The notes beneath the pieces were generated by a model. It was not told the origin of the DNA. It searched no databases and saw nothing but the letters and a program-made list of their open reading frames with translations. 64,000 bases of DNA from Blepharisma stoltei (lineage: Eukaryota; Ciliophora; Heterotrichea; Heterotrichida; Blepharismidae), in contig CAJZBQ010000043.1 of the NCBI GenBank assembly GCA_914767885.1, positions 496,001-560,000 of the forward strand, written 5' to 3'. Positions 30,024-41,072 of the stretch are shown here, in pieces. The position numbers and the translations under genes are program-made. How positions within the stretch are numbered: position 1 is the first letter of the stretch; the number at the start of each line of letters is the position of its first letter.

Positions 30024-31716
30024 TTAAAAAATGCTGCAGCTTGGGCTACAATTTCTCGTGTTTTCTCTTGTCTCAAGAAGAACAGGACATTTACTCCTCA
30101 AAATTTCTTCGTGAATTTTACCCAAAATCCTATACCTGTATCCTCGTTTATCAATGCCTACTTCATTTTTCAAAACTTCATCAGTAATAGGATATCTTGA
30201 GAACATAAGCTTTTTATTAAGGTGCAGGTCCAATAATTGTGAGCTTTTGATAGTGTGCATTTGACCGAAGTACATTTTGCCGAAAATTGGTTGAAACTTT
30301 TTGACAGTGATAAACTTGACCGAAAAAAACCGTTAAATTTCGATCAAATGCTTCGATGTTATGTACACAGTCAAAAATAAACTGTCATTGGATATGGAGC
30401 CTTTTTATTCATCTCAATATCATCGTATCCACTCTCTTCAAAACATATAAATAAATGACCTAGCTTTATCGATTCAAGCCATTGCTGGAATTCCGTTTTA
30501 GAGTCATTTAGCATAAGATTAGTTCTGGAGTCATAATGCTCTGATAAAGGCGTATCATAGATGCCTGACTCATATTCCAAACCCATCAGCAATCTAAAAA
30601 TATGCCCTGGTTTCTCGATGCCAATTCCAGACAATACTTCACGTGTGATTGGCAAAGGGGTTTTCATCTGGTCAATCATGCTGTCAAGATCATCAAATCC
30701 TGAGTCAACCAAAACTTGAAAATAGCGTTCAAGCTTCAAATTTTTCAAAAATTTCAATAAAAAAGCTTTACCTTCAAATATATTGATGCTATTGCAATTT
30801 TCTCTGACTAAAAAGCTTTCTGATCCATTGATGCTTGAACCTGTGGTTTCTGATTTACAGTCATTTATTGTGTCTGTTCCTATAAAAAGGGTCATCTCTG
30901 AGTCAATACTGTATGCGATACTCATATACTTTGAATGCTGTGGACTTCCCTGAAAACTTCTGACAGTGCTGGCAGTCTCTTCATCTCCAATTTGTGCTTC
31001 TTTTACACTAAATAAACTACTGCCATTGTCAAAATCAAACTTTTGATAATAGCTATCTAAAATATTGACGATCATTGAGTTTTCAGTCAATTCTGCAGGA
31101 AATTTTCCATTGTTGTCTGTGATACTTACTTCTGCCCCATAATCTAATATACTATTTATGCTATTATTAATTAATTAAAAGACTATTGTGCTCTTTTTAT
31201 AATCAGTTATAAGAAGCATAACATCTTTAAACATTCAACTTGTTCGCATTCTGCAGCAATATGCAACGAAGTTTTACCGGTTACCGAATTTTTTTCATTT
31301 GGGTTTGCACCTCTTAGCAGCAAAAGCTCTACAATTCCAACGTCACCTCTAAATGTCGCTTGATGCAAAGGTGTTTCTCCATCATTTGTTTTTAGATTTG
31401 GATTTGCATTAAATTCGAGTAAAGCTCTTACAAGCCTCAACTCCGAGTTATCAGCAGCTTGATGAAGTGGAGTTTCCCCTATCGCGTTTCTACAATTCGG
31501 ATCAGAACCCTTTTCCAAAAGAAAATATGTTACCTCATACGAGCCACAGAAAACAGCATGAAAAAGGGGTTTTAGACTCAATTTGCTATCACATTGTTCT
31601 ACTAAAATACGATTATTCCCACACATTTCAGATACTTTTTGCAGGTCTTTTTGGCCACATGCCACACAAAACTCATCAATTTCTGCTTGATCAGGAGCTC
31701 TAATCTCTTGTGTCAT
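30024..31716 (-). CDS. Ankyrin-repeat and SAM-domain protein
   Basis: Removal of two IESs gives 475 residues. The N-terminal half has about five ankyrin repeats (LKPLFHAVFCGSYEV, GETPLHQAADNSELRLV, GETPLHQATFRGDVGIVELL, GKTSLHIAAECEQ, then LDYGAEVSITDNNG). After a Ser-rich linker come two SAM domains (about 270-335, FLKNLKLERYFQVLVDSGFD; and 350-440, QWLESIKLGHLFICFEESGY followed by PYPITDEVLKNEVGI). It ends CSPSCSIF, possibly lipidated. Ankyrin-SAM proteins are scaffolds, often at membranes or cilia. Confidence 0.85.
30193..30394. other. IES in the second SAM domain, 200 bp
   Basis: Joining TA to TA gives KKAPYPITDEVLKNEV. Inside are the inverted motifs GCATTTGACCGAA and TTCGATCAAATGC, also present near 40680. 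Confidence 0.85.
31145..31211. other. Short IES in the ankyrin region, 65 bp
   Basis: Excision at TA gives KMLCFLDYGAEVSI in frame and makes the whole gene an exact number of codons. A 74-bp alternative (KMLDYGAEVS) is also in frame. Confidence 0.75.
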
Positions 31717-31831
31717 TAAAATTTGTATAAAAACTTGGGGTGTTAAAATATGAATTTCCTCAGAAAAAAGACGATTTAAATCAAATTAGTAAATAAGCTA
31801 TATCAAGTTGACATAAAATAAAAACCGCGAA

Positions 31832-33246
31832 ATGGGGATTAAACAGCTCATGCAATTGATCAATGAAAAAGCTTCTGGGGCAGTCAAAAAGCTCCCACTG
31901 GATCGATATTCAGGCCAAATAGTTGCTTGTGATGCTTCAATGGCTATGTATCAGTTTTTAATAGCAACACAGTTTAGTACGAAATCAGGCCTTGGGATGC
32001 TAACAGATTCAGATGGCAACCATACAGCTCACTTGCTTGGACTGTTTAATAGAACGATTATGTTTCTGGAAAACAGAGTCAAACCAATTTGGGTATTTGA
32101 TGGGAGGCCACCAACAATGAAAGCAGCCGAGCTTGAAAAACGAAAAAAAGCTAAAGAAGAAGCTGAAGAAAACGTAGAAAAAGCAATTGAAGAAGGAAAA
32201 GAAGAAGATATCAAGAAATTCGGACAGAGAACTATTAGAATAACTCCAGAAATGAAAGAAGATGCTATGCAAATGCTCAGGCTAATGGGAGTCCCTGTAA
32301 TACAGGCTCCTTGTGAAGCTGAAGCTCAGTGCGCTCATTTAGTGAAACTAGGAAAAGCACAAGCTGTAGCATCTGAGGATATGGACAGCCTTACATTTGG
32401 AGCCACCTATTTATTAAGAGGATTTAATTCCAAAAAGGAGCCAATTGTAGAAATTAGCTATAATGAATTGCTTGCAGGACTTGAATTAAACCAAAGAGAG
32501 TTCATTGATTTGTGCATTTTATTAGGATGCGATTATACTGACTCACTTCACTTTTAAGAGCGAGAAACCATTTTGCTCACTCTTTAAATGGCTTTTTTCT
32601 CCCTAATTTAAAAATCCAAAATTGAAAATATTTGAAAAAAAAGCTACTTTAATTATATAAGAATGCAAAATTTTTAAAATTTTAATATGAGTTAGCTAGA
32701 GATCTCGCGACAACAATTATGAAAATTTTTTTTAACTTTATTATATCAGAAAATTTTTTGTTCGCTCTTCGAAAAGGGGGATTTTTCCAAAATAATGATT
32801 TTCCAATGATTTTGCTCGTTTTTTAAAGGAGAGGGAGTGAGCATATTTCAGGTATTGGGCCAGTCACAGGGTATAAATTAATAAAGCAATATGGAACGAT
32901 TGAAAGAGTAGTAGATCATATTTCAGGTTCAGATAAGAAAAAATACGCTATCCCTCAAGAGTTTAATTTTGAAGGAGCAAGAGAGCTCTTTTTAACCCCA
33001 GAGGTTGATAATTGTGATGGAGTTGAAATTCAATGGAATGCACCTAATGAAGCAGAATTATCTCCATATTTAATCGTGCAAAAAGGGTTCGCCCAGGCAA
33101 GAGTTGATGCTGGCATTCAAAAACTCAAAAAAATTCAAGGAAGACCTGCACAGCTAGTGCTAGAACACTTTTTTGGAAAAGCTGAAGTTGTTAAAAGAAA
33201 GGCTCCTGAACCAAAAGGATCTGCTAAAAAATCAAAGAAAAAATAA
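31832..33246 (+). CDS. FEN1: Flap endonuclease 1
   Basis: 371 residues after one 299-bp IES is removed. The N-terminal nuclease motif (VACDASMAMYQFL, VFDGRPPTMK), the internal acidic cluster (APCEAEAQCAHL, ASEDMDSLTFG) and the GCDYTEHISGIGP helix-hairpin-helix entry are all present, as is a PIP box (QLVLEHFF) for PCNA near the C-terminus and a basic tail. FEN1 cuts 5' flaps in Okazaki-fragment maturation and base-excision repair. The IES splits the H2TH region and is bounded by TGA rather than TTA or TAA. Confidence 0.95.
32539..32840. mobile_element. TGA-bounded IES in FEN1, 299 bp
   Basis: Direct repeat TGA at 32539-32541 and 32838-32840. Decayed family-A features inside (CGAGAAACCATTTTGCTCAC; CCAATGATTTTGCTCG). 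The TGA join gives GCDYTEHISGIGP, the right length for FEN1. A TA join at 32536 would also be in frame but deletes three residues. Confidence 0.85.
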
Positions 33247-33417
33247 ATTAGATAATAAACATGAGAAAAATTATGAAGCTGTCAAAAGCTAGATGCATAC
33301 AGCAATATGCTTAATAATAGAAAAATTAAGATCTTTCTGCACGCTATTAGCACTAATTAACTATAAACAGCAAATTAAAAGATATTTCCCAAAGAACTCC
33401 TTTTCATTATTATTTGT

Positions 33418-33900
33418 TTATTTTTTCTTAGCGACACCAACAGTCTTGCCTCTTCTTCCAGTAGTTTTCGTCTTCTGTCCTCTACATTTAACTCCCCACC
33501 AATGTCTGAGACCTCTATGCAGCATCATTTTCTTCATCCTTTCCAGATCTTCTCTCATCTTGGCATCCAAAAAGTTGGCCACGATCTGAGAATCAGTTCC
33601 TACAACAATGTCCCTTCTTCTATTTAAGAACCATGTAGGGATGTTATATTCAGTTGGCTTATTGATGATGGTGACAATTTTCTCAATTTCTTCTTCTGTA
33701 AGCTGTCCTGCTCTTTTGGTAAGATCGACACCTGCTCTTTTGAGGATGAGATTGGAAAAGCGTCTTCCTATTCCTTTAATTGCAGTCAAAGCATACATTA
33801 CTTTGCGGCGACCATCAATATTGGTGTTGAGGATACGGAGGATGAAGTTAAATTCACTTTCTTGAGTTACGACCAATGATGACTATGTTACGATTACCAT
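33418..33900 (-). CDS. RPS18: 40S ribosomal protein S18 (uS13)
   Basis: 155 residues, full length. Family signatures [37 protein letters not shown] and [15 protein letters not shown], and the C-terminal [15 protein letters not shown], are all visible. The start codon is isolated: ATG (33900-33898) is followed at once by a 15-nt intron, then TCA TCA TTG GTC. Without that intron no ATG is in frame. Confidence 0.96.
33883..33897 (-). other. 15-nt intron directly after the RPS18 start codon
   Basis: On the minus strand it reads GTAATCGTAACATAG. It carries an in-frame TAG. Splicing gives [12 protein letters not shown]. Confidence 0.9.
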
Positions 33901-34197
33901 TCTATGGACTTTAACTATTACTTAAATGGCAAAAGTTAGAAGATGAAATATGCAATATGAGATTGAGATAACAAAAAATTAAAGATATTTATAATGAGAA
34001 AAGGTTTTGACAAAGGATATTTTATAAAAATTTTTCTAAATATTTTTGTACACTACCTCTAAAAACAAAAAAAATTAATATATACATCATTTATAGTGCT
34101 ATAGTTTGTCTTAAATTGGCTTTATTCACTTTCTGTGTTATTTAATAAAATATATTATATTAAGCCATGCTGATTTAATATATAAAAAATTTAAAGA
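33901..34197. promoter_or_regulatory. Divergent promoter region between RPS18 and the ArfGAP gene
   Basis: About 297 bp of AT-rich DNA between divergent starts. No individual element can be named from the sequence. Confidence 0.35.
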
Positions 34198-35439
34198 ATG
34201 GAAGCAGGCTTAGCATTCGAAGTTTTTGAAGCCTTGATGGCTGATGACTCAAATAAGGCGTGTGTTGATTGTAATAGCCCGAACCCAGACCATGGCTCAG
34301 TAAACCATGGTGTCTTCATCTGCAATCAATGCGCGGTATCTCATCTAGAACTTAAAGGGGCAAGCAAAGTTAAATCTCTAACTCTCCCCCTCTGTAAGCA
34401 AACTTAAAAAATTGGTTCACTCATGGAGGGGATTAATTTTTTTTAAAATTTAATATTAATTTTATAGTAATTTTTTTTTCAAAATATCCCATTTGAATTT
34501 TAAAGCAAATATTAATTTAATTTGTAAAAATTATGTTTTAAAATGCAAGCTGATTAAAATTAACTAAAATTAGCTAGGTATTTCATTATAATTATTGTCA
34601 CTTATATATCAAAATATTTGTTTCATAATAATCTTTATATTAAAAAATTTTTTGTTTGCTCATGGAGATTGGCTTTTTACACCAAAAAAAAGGAATTTTC
34701 CAATGGTTTTGATCGCTCATGGAGGGGAATAAGAGATGAGCCTTGGAATCCCGAAGAACTCAAATTAATGATCGCAGGAGGTAACGCAGCCTTGCGAGAT
34801 TATTTTATGTACTACGGGTTTACAAATGAAACCCCAATAAATTTAAAATACCGAACAAGGTCTGCTACATTTTACAGAGATATGCTAGAAATAATATCCA
34901 AAGAAGTAAACTGTGAATCAAATTTTATGCCTTTAGAGGATGGAATTCTTTTAGCTCAGGATGAGCAAACCAAGCTTTATGCACATCCAAGACCTTCAAT
35001 TCTAGCTACAAAAGAAAACTCAAAAGAAGAAGTCGTGAGCTCGCAGCCAGAAAAAGGATTTAAAGGGTGAATAGTGAGGACTTTTAATAAAACGAGGGAA
35101 GCTGGAAATAGAGCATTCAAGAGAATTAATGACTTTGGAAATACTCCTAAAATGAGGAATCTAGAATCCAAATCACTTGGGCTTGTAAATAAAGTAAAAC
35201 ACACTTTTAGACCAATTACTGCTGATAGCAGTAAAATAGAGTTTATGGATAAATATAGTAGCAATATAGCAGTAAGGGCAGTTCATACTTTTGAAAACAT
35301 TAATTTGAGCCCAGAATCTCAAAAGATAAAGAGAGAAGCAATGAATTTAATGAATTGTAACTCTGAAAGCAGTTTGAATCCTGCAAAAGAAGCTGCTCTG
35401 GCAGAAGTTTATATTGAAGAAAATACTGAGAATCATTAA
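34198..35439 (+). CDS. ArfGAP-domain protein
   Basis: 296 residues after one 351-bp IES. The ArfGAP zinc finger (CVDCNSPNPDHGSVNHGVFICNQC) is at about 21-44, though the usual Trp after the second Cys is replaced and the Arg finger is not obvious. KVKSLRDEPWNPEELKLMIAGGN follows. Residues 150-296 are basic and disordered with TGA read as Trp at 35068. ArfGAPs stimulate GTP hydrolysis by Arf in vesicle traffic; absence of the catalytic Arg would reduce activity. Confidence 0.85.
34379..34731. mobile_element. Family-A-like IES in the ArfGAP gene, 351 bp
   Basis: Flanked by TAA. The left end ACTCTCCCCCTCTGTAAG and right end CGCTCATGGAGGGGAA are variants of the family terminus; AGGAATTTTCCAATGG lies inside. 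Joining gives KVKSLRDEPWNPEE. Confidence 0.88.
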
Positions 35440-36019
35440 TTTAGCTTTGTTTCAAAATAAACTAATTAGATAATTAAATAATCTGTCTGGTTTTACATCT
35501 ATCACAAATATTTTCATTTTATTAAAAGAGAGAAGAAATGGAAATCCCAATAGCATGACCCCAGGCTATCAAAAAAGACTCTTAAAAAATTTTCAGAATT
35601 TTGCTTTGAAAATAATCTTACCAGATTTATGGATTTTTTTATTTCGTTCTGTTGATAAATAATTAACTTTTCTTTTATTTACTTCAATTTAAAAACATCA
35701 AAAATCTCAGCTGCATGAACTAATTAGAAACTCATATATTAGGCTTAAAATATAAATGGAAAACTTTCAGCCAGAGATAAAAATTAAAACCTCTAAGCTT
35801 TAATTAATTTAAAATTAAGAAATTCTGAGCAGCTCTGAAACCTCTATTCTAGAAAAAATTAAAAAATTTAACTCTTATCTAATTTTTGACGAAAATTAAT
35901 AGCTCAAGCCCTAATAAAAAGATTTAAATCTTCTGAAAAATTTTCTATCTGAATTTTTAAACTACTGGTAAGTATTGAAATATGACTAGCATTTTTTGAT
36001 GGTTTTTATACATATAAAA
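35440..36019. other. Gene-free AT-rich interval, 580 bp
   Basis: No convincing frame, repeat terminus or RNA gene seen. Confidence 0.4.
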
Positions 36020-38225
36020 ATGGGATCATGCCTCAAATGTGCCAAGAGCGAAAATTCAAATAACAACACGATTTCGATTTTGAACTACCCCAGAAACAGA
36101 GTTCTCGAGGTGATTCAATGGAACAAGCAAGGAGAAGCTGAAGATTTAATCGAAAAACGCATAGAGCTTACTAATCCTAAGATAGTTCTTGCGAGAGAAA
36201 TTATATTCTATCTAATTAAAATAAGTTTATAATATATTATAATATCTTTTAGCTTACTAAAAATAAGATATTGACAATCAATCCACATTTATTAAAAACT
36301 TTATACATAAAAATAGGAGATATTTTATTTCAGTTTGCACTCTGCCAGGCTTAAAGGCCGAAACTTTTGCCCCTAAAGTCTGCCAAGATCATTGCCTTGT
36401 AGCAGAGGACTCTAGCAGCATTCTAATGGCAATTCATGACGGCCATGGGAGTGAAGGTGAAAAAGTGAGTTCATTTGTAAGCAATGAACTAGAAAATTAT
36501 TATAGAACGCATAAGCAAGAATTTGCTAACTCTCCAAAACAGTCATTAATATTAGCAACCAAGCATTGTGACGAAGCCCTTTATCAGAGTGGGATTTCAA
36601 TTACCTATTCAGGCACTACACAAGTCATAGCTTTAATACAGAATAATGAAGTCTATTTTGCCAATGTTGGCGATTCGAGAGCGCTTATAGCTTCTGGATC
36701 TTCTAGACCAGCTACAGCATGTTACTCAAATGATGAGTGGGGATCTATTCTAGAAGATCTAAAAAAGGCCAGAAAATATCCAAATGCATACCCAATTAAG
36801 CCATTTCAATTAACAACGGACCACAAGCCTGATTCTGATACAGAAATTATGAGAATTCTTGAAAACGGTGGCTGCATCAAAAGAAAATCCAATAACGGTG
36901 TCAAATCAGGCCCTCATAGAATTTATAAGTTAACAGAAAACGCGCGATATACATTAAATGGTGACACTGCCAACTTAATCTCTTCTAAGATGAACTGGCA
37001 CAGGCTCCATGCCGAGAATCAAGTGCAGGATCTACATATGTGCGTTCGGGTAGGTTTTTGATTGCTTTTATCTGTGGCCGAAAATGGAGGAACTCACTCC
37101 CCCCTCGAAGTTCGACCAAGATATAGGGAAAATTCCTATTTTTTTTGGAAAATTAACCCCCCTCAAAGTTCGACCAAGACCTATATAAATTTACTAGGAA
37201 AATAAGCAATTTTTCAAAAATTTTAAACTATGTAGGGGTGAGCTTGCGATTTTTGTATTCAAGTTCTAAAAAAGCGTTACAAAACCATCTTGCACTATTT
37301 TTTCTAACCCTTACACCCTCTCAACCATACATAAGAATATGATAAATTTTTTTTTTTTAACTACTAAATTATATAAAAAAAATTCTATATAAATTTTTTT
37401 TAAAAAAATTTTTCTTAACCCCCCTAGAAGTTCGACCAAAAAAATCTTGGTCGAACTTCGAGGGGGGGGAGTCAGCAATATCTTTTGAATCCTCTGCTGA
37501 TAAACTAGGGGTTCCGGCTAAAGGGGAGTATTTATATTCTGCTGTCGTAGGAATAAAGACAAAGACAATTTTGCCGCATGCTGCTAGGCTTACTGTAATT
37601 TTATTACAAAGCGGATGAATCTCTGTACTGGAGGTCGTTGGTGGCTATGTCACCAATACTCTAGCACCTTTCTCTTATAACCTAGCTTAACCTAACAGAA
37701 AATGCGCCAGGTCTCGCTACCTCCCGAACCCTTGGTGATAGAATAGCAAGACAAATTGGCGTCATTTGCGATCCTGAAATTACTTTTCATACCTTTGATT
37801 TTGAGCAGGACGAGTTTATCGTTATGGCTTCTGATGGCCTTTGGGACGTGATGTCCAATGAAGAAGTCGTCAATTTTGTAGCTGCCTATAAAGAAAACTG
37901 TCAAAAAGAAGTCGTCCAGCCATCAATTTCAGAAGCAAACTCAAGCAACTCATGCATTGCTCAACTGCTATGCGAAGAAGCAAGATTAAGATGGCTAAAG
38001 ATTTCTGCCTATAAAAAGACAAATGTTGACGATATCACTTGTATAGTCTTAGATCTCAACAAAGACAATAACGGATCATTTACAATGGAAACAAGTGCTG
38101 AGAAATCAGATAATAAAGTCATGCCTGAAATGAGTCCACATACCCCGCATGCTGATAGGCAAAAAGAAATCCTTTACAAGCACGTCATGAATTATGCACC
38201 ATTTGAAGCTGGGAGATGTCCTTAA
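36020..38225 (+). CDS. PP2C-type serine/threonine phosphatase, N-myristoylation signal
   Basis: 443 residues after two insertions are removed. It starts MGSCLKCAK, a myristoylation and palmitoylation signal. PP2C motifs appear in order: QDHCLVAED, AIHDGHGSEG (metal ligands), SGTTQVIALI, FANVGDSRALI, TTDHKPDSDTEIMRI, NAPGLATSRTLGDRIAR, MASDGLWDVMSNEEVV and DDITCIVL. All metal-binding Asp positions are present. An extended C-terminus ends FEAGRCP. It probably acts at the plasma membrane or ciliary membrane. Confidence 0.93.
36209..36322. other. IES near the start of the PP2C gene, about 112 bp
   Basis: AT-rich, stops in frame. Joining TA to TA gives REIIFYFISVCTLPGLKA and keeps the gene in whole codons; the protein here is poorly conserved, so the exact TA is uncertain. 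Confidence 0.65.
36946..37692 (+). mobile_element. SINE-like element (family S1), 747 bp including a nested MITE
   Basis: Flanked by TAACAGAAAACGCGC (36931-36945) and TAACAGAAAATGCGC (37693-37707). The 5' part (ACATTAAATGGTGACACTGC; GAGAATCAAGTGCAGGATC) matches the element at 58843. It interrupts the PP2C gene at LTENAPGLATS. Confidence 0.88.
37094..37474. mobile_element. Family-D MITE nested in the SINE-like element, 378 bp
   Basis: The terminus is CCCCCTCGAAGTTCGACCAA, with further copies inside: two on the left in direct orientation and a hairpin on the right. Flanked by TCA at both ends. Confidence 0.85.
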
Positions 38226-38366
38226 ACTATGTAAATATTCTATTAATATATCTGGTCAATTTTGGATTTTTGATACTCAAAGTATCCAAATATTGTCGCA
38301 GTTCTATACATAATCAGAGATTATTTAATTAATAACACGCTTGTAATTATGAGTAATTATTAGAGT

Positions 38367-40244
38367 CTAAATAAGGCTTCGAGGCTCTGAAAAAATTTCT
38401 TTTATTTCAAGCTTGGTTATATTTCTGATAACGTCTTCTAATGTAATCATACCAATTATAGATGGAGATTGATTATCCTTATTGAGCCCAGTAACAAAAG
38501 CGACATGTGATTTTCCTTGCCGAAAAATATTTAAAAGGTCATAAAATGAGATTTCTTCTTGAACATAGAGAGGTTCTATTAATTTTATGCCTGACTCCCC
38601 CCCCTTTAAATTGGAACTAAAAATTATGTTCCAATTTAAAAGGGGGTTAAGAAAATTTTTTTAAAAATAAAATCATTATAATAAAAAAAAAAATTTATAT
38701 AAAAATTTCAAAAATTTATCGAATTAGATTAATAAATTTGTTTAATAAAATGCTATTTACTCTTTATCCTTTAAAACAAAGCAAGATATAACTAAAATTT
38801 TATTATTAATTAATACGCCACTATTAATTGGTATCAAAAATATTTACACAAAAATTATTATTTTTATTGATAAAAAAACATTTAGAAAATTTATTAATCA
38901 AAGTGCTAATTTTGTTTAAATAAGATGTTATTTATACTCTATTCTTTAAAATAAAGCAAGAAATAGGTAAATTTTGAATTTTTGTAAAGAATTCGTCTTG
39001 AATTTATATCAAAGCTATTTTAAAAAAAAAAATATCATTTTTTATCAACAAAAAAAAAAAATTGTTTTTGAAAATTTTTTTAAAAACAAAAAAAATTAAA
39101 TTTTTTAAAAATTTACAATTAAGGATAATAAATTTATTTAAATAAAATGCTCTTTATACTCTATTCTTTAAACAAGAGCAGGATATAACTAAATTTTTAA
39201 TTTTAGTTAAGAAGAAACATTTAAATTATATCAAAACTTTTTACATAAATTTATGATTTATATATATAAAATTTTTTATTATAAAATTAAATTTTGTTCC
39301 AATTTAAAGGGGCGTTAATTTACCAAAAAAGTGGAAATTTTACCTATATTTTGTTCAATTTAAAGGGGGGGGAGTGAGTTCTTGATATAAATATTTTCAT
39401 CAACTCCTACAAGCCTCTTCAAGAGTAGAATTCCTATAATATTGGATTTTTCATGTCTTTCATATATAGGTATTCTGCTAAACCCCGTATTTTTGATTTC
39501 ACAGAGCATATGTCTTGTCAAAAGTGTGTCAGAACTGAGACTAAAAACTTGTTCTATAGGAATCATGTGCATATTAACAACATGTGAATTGATATCAATT
39601 AAATTCACAATTATTTTAAGCTGCTGCAGTCTTGCTGGGTCTATATTTTTTGATTTTGAATATGTTGTCAATATAAAATTCTTTATTTCATTTTTATTAA
39701 TTTTTCTTTTATGTTTTGAGCCTGAAATTTTATCCAAAAGCTTAGATAATGGCCATGCAATTGGTAGTAAAATATAAATAATTGATTTAATTAGCAGAAT
39801 AGATTTGTAAGCAATTTCAATTTGCTTTGGGCCTGTGCAAATAGATTGCGGTATTATTTCTCCAAAAATTAAAACTATTGTAACACTTATAATTATTGAT
39901 CCTATGTCTCCGATCATTGACTCTAAAATCAATGGAAGTGCTTCAAGTGCAAGCGAATTCACAATTATCAGACTGACAAGCAATAAATGGTGCTTCTTGA
40001 TTAAGGGGAGTATTTTCATAGCTTGCAATTTTTCTTTTTCTGTTCCCGTAAGTGCTTTAGATTCCAGAGCCTCTATATCTATTGAGAGAAGGCCAACTGT
40101 TAATCCAGATATTATTCCTGCAAAAGCGACGAGAAGCCCTGAGAGGATCGAAAGAAGAAGGTAGACTTCTCAAGTAAAATTATCGGTATCTTTCGTTGAA
40201 GGAAAATTTCATGTTTTCTTGTAATTAGCATTTAGCATTATCAT
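38367..40244 (-). CDS. CNNM/CorC-type transporter (DUF21 plus CBS pair)
   Basis: 364 residues after removal of one 783-bp IES. The DUF21 transmembrane domain (about 20-190) has the signature GLTVGLLSIDIEALES, a luminal loop, IVNSLALEALPLI and GEIIPQSIC. Two CBS domains follow (IEQVFSLSSDTLL ... SRIPIYER; then PLYVQEEISFYDLLNIFRQG ... GMITLEDVIRNI). Family members mediate or regulate Mg2+ transport in plasma or organelle membranes. TGA near 40172 is Trp. It starts at ATG 40244 or 40238. Confidence 0.9.
38592..39377. mobile_element. Family-B MITE-type IES, 783 bp, TGA-bounded, internally repeated
   Basis: Flanked by TGA. Left end CTTTAAATTGGAAC with an inverted copy next to it; right end two direct copies. 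Joining at TGA gives IYIKNSGIKLIEPLYV in the CBS region. Confidence 0.88.
38740..39200. repeat. Three diverged direct repeats inside the 783-bp IES
   Basis: Copies near 38748, 38922 and 39146 of a segment reading AATAAAATGCTnTTTAnACT then a TTTAAAACAAAGCAAGATAT-like stretch, spaced about 175 and 220 bp. Confidence 0.75.
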
Positions 40245-41072
40245 ATCAGGAATTAATTCAATTCATATTGGAAATATGGATATAGTTTATTATGAATCAA
40301 ATTAGAAATAAACTATTTTTGGAATAAAATAGCTTTCTTTTTCATTATTTTTCGATGCCAATTAGACGACCATTAGGAAGTGATTTTATTAATTATCTAC
40401 TATTTCAAATTAACAATATTTAAAGCTTAAAAATAGAACGTATTATATAATTTTTAATATTCCATTTTATTTTTATAGTTCATTTAGATTATAATCTGCA
40501 CTTGTTATCATTTAATTTAACAAATCACTTAAAAATCTGCACAGTTTAAAATTTGGCTCCATGTCTTTTGATCCAGAATTTTTGCGAGTGAGACATTTCC
40601 TGGGAAATTTTTGTCGAAATCTTTTATTTTGGGACATTTGAGCAGAAAATCATCAAATTTCGATCAAATGCCTTACAAGGAAAAAATTCTCGACCACTTA
40701 TAGCAGAGGAAATACTTAACAACTAAAAAGTTCAGAAGAAAAATGCATACACCTGAAAATTTAGGAATTTGAATTAAAAAATTAATATTTAATTAGATAA
40801 ACTTGCGTTATTTATATTAAGTTCTTATTAAAAAATCAAAAATAAAGATATATGATTACTATTCAGCACATCAGAATTTAATTAAAATTAGAAATTATGC
40901 GATGATATTTATTTAAGCAATATAATGAGATCATTTAAGATCATGATGGAGAGAAAAATATCCATTTTATAATAGGCACAGCACAATAACTCAAAAATGA
41001 AATTCTTTATTAAAGTTTTGCATTTTTTCACTCAATCTTATAATCCTATTAATAGAAGCTCTATATATCAAA
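40245..41072. other. Intergenic, 828 bp, with a possible undetected element
   Basis: AT-rich, no gene. Around 40655-40680 the phrase AAATTTCGATCAAATGC recurs exactly from the IES at 30193, so an IES of that type may lie here with unmarked ends. Confidence 0.4.

Noticed and set aside
32536-32845. TA-to-TA excision in FEN1
   Set aside because: It is in frame but deletes three residues (GCDYISGIGP); the TGA join keeps the family length.
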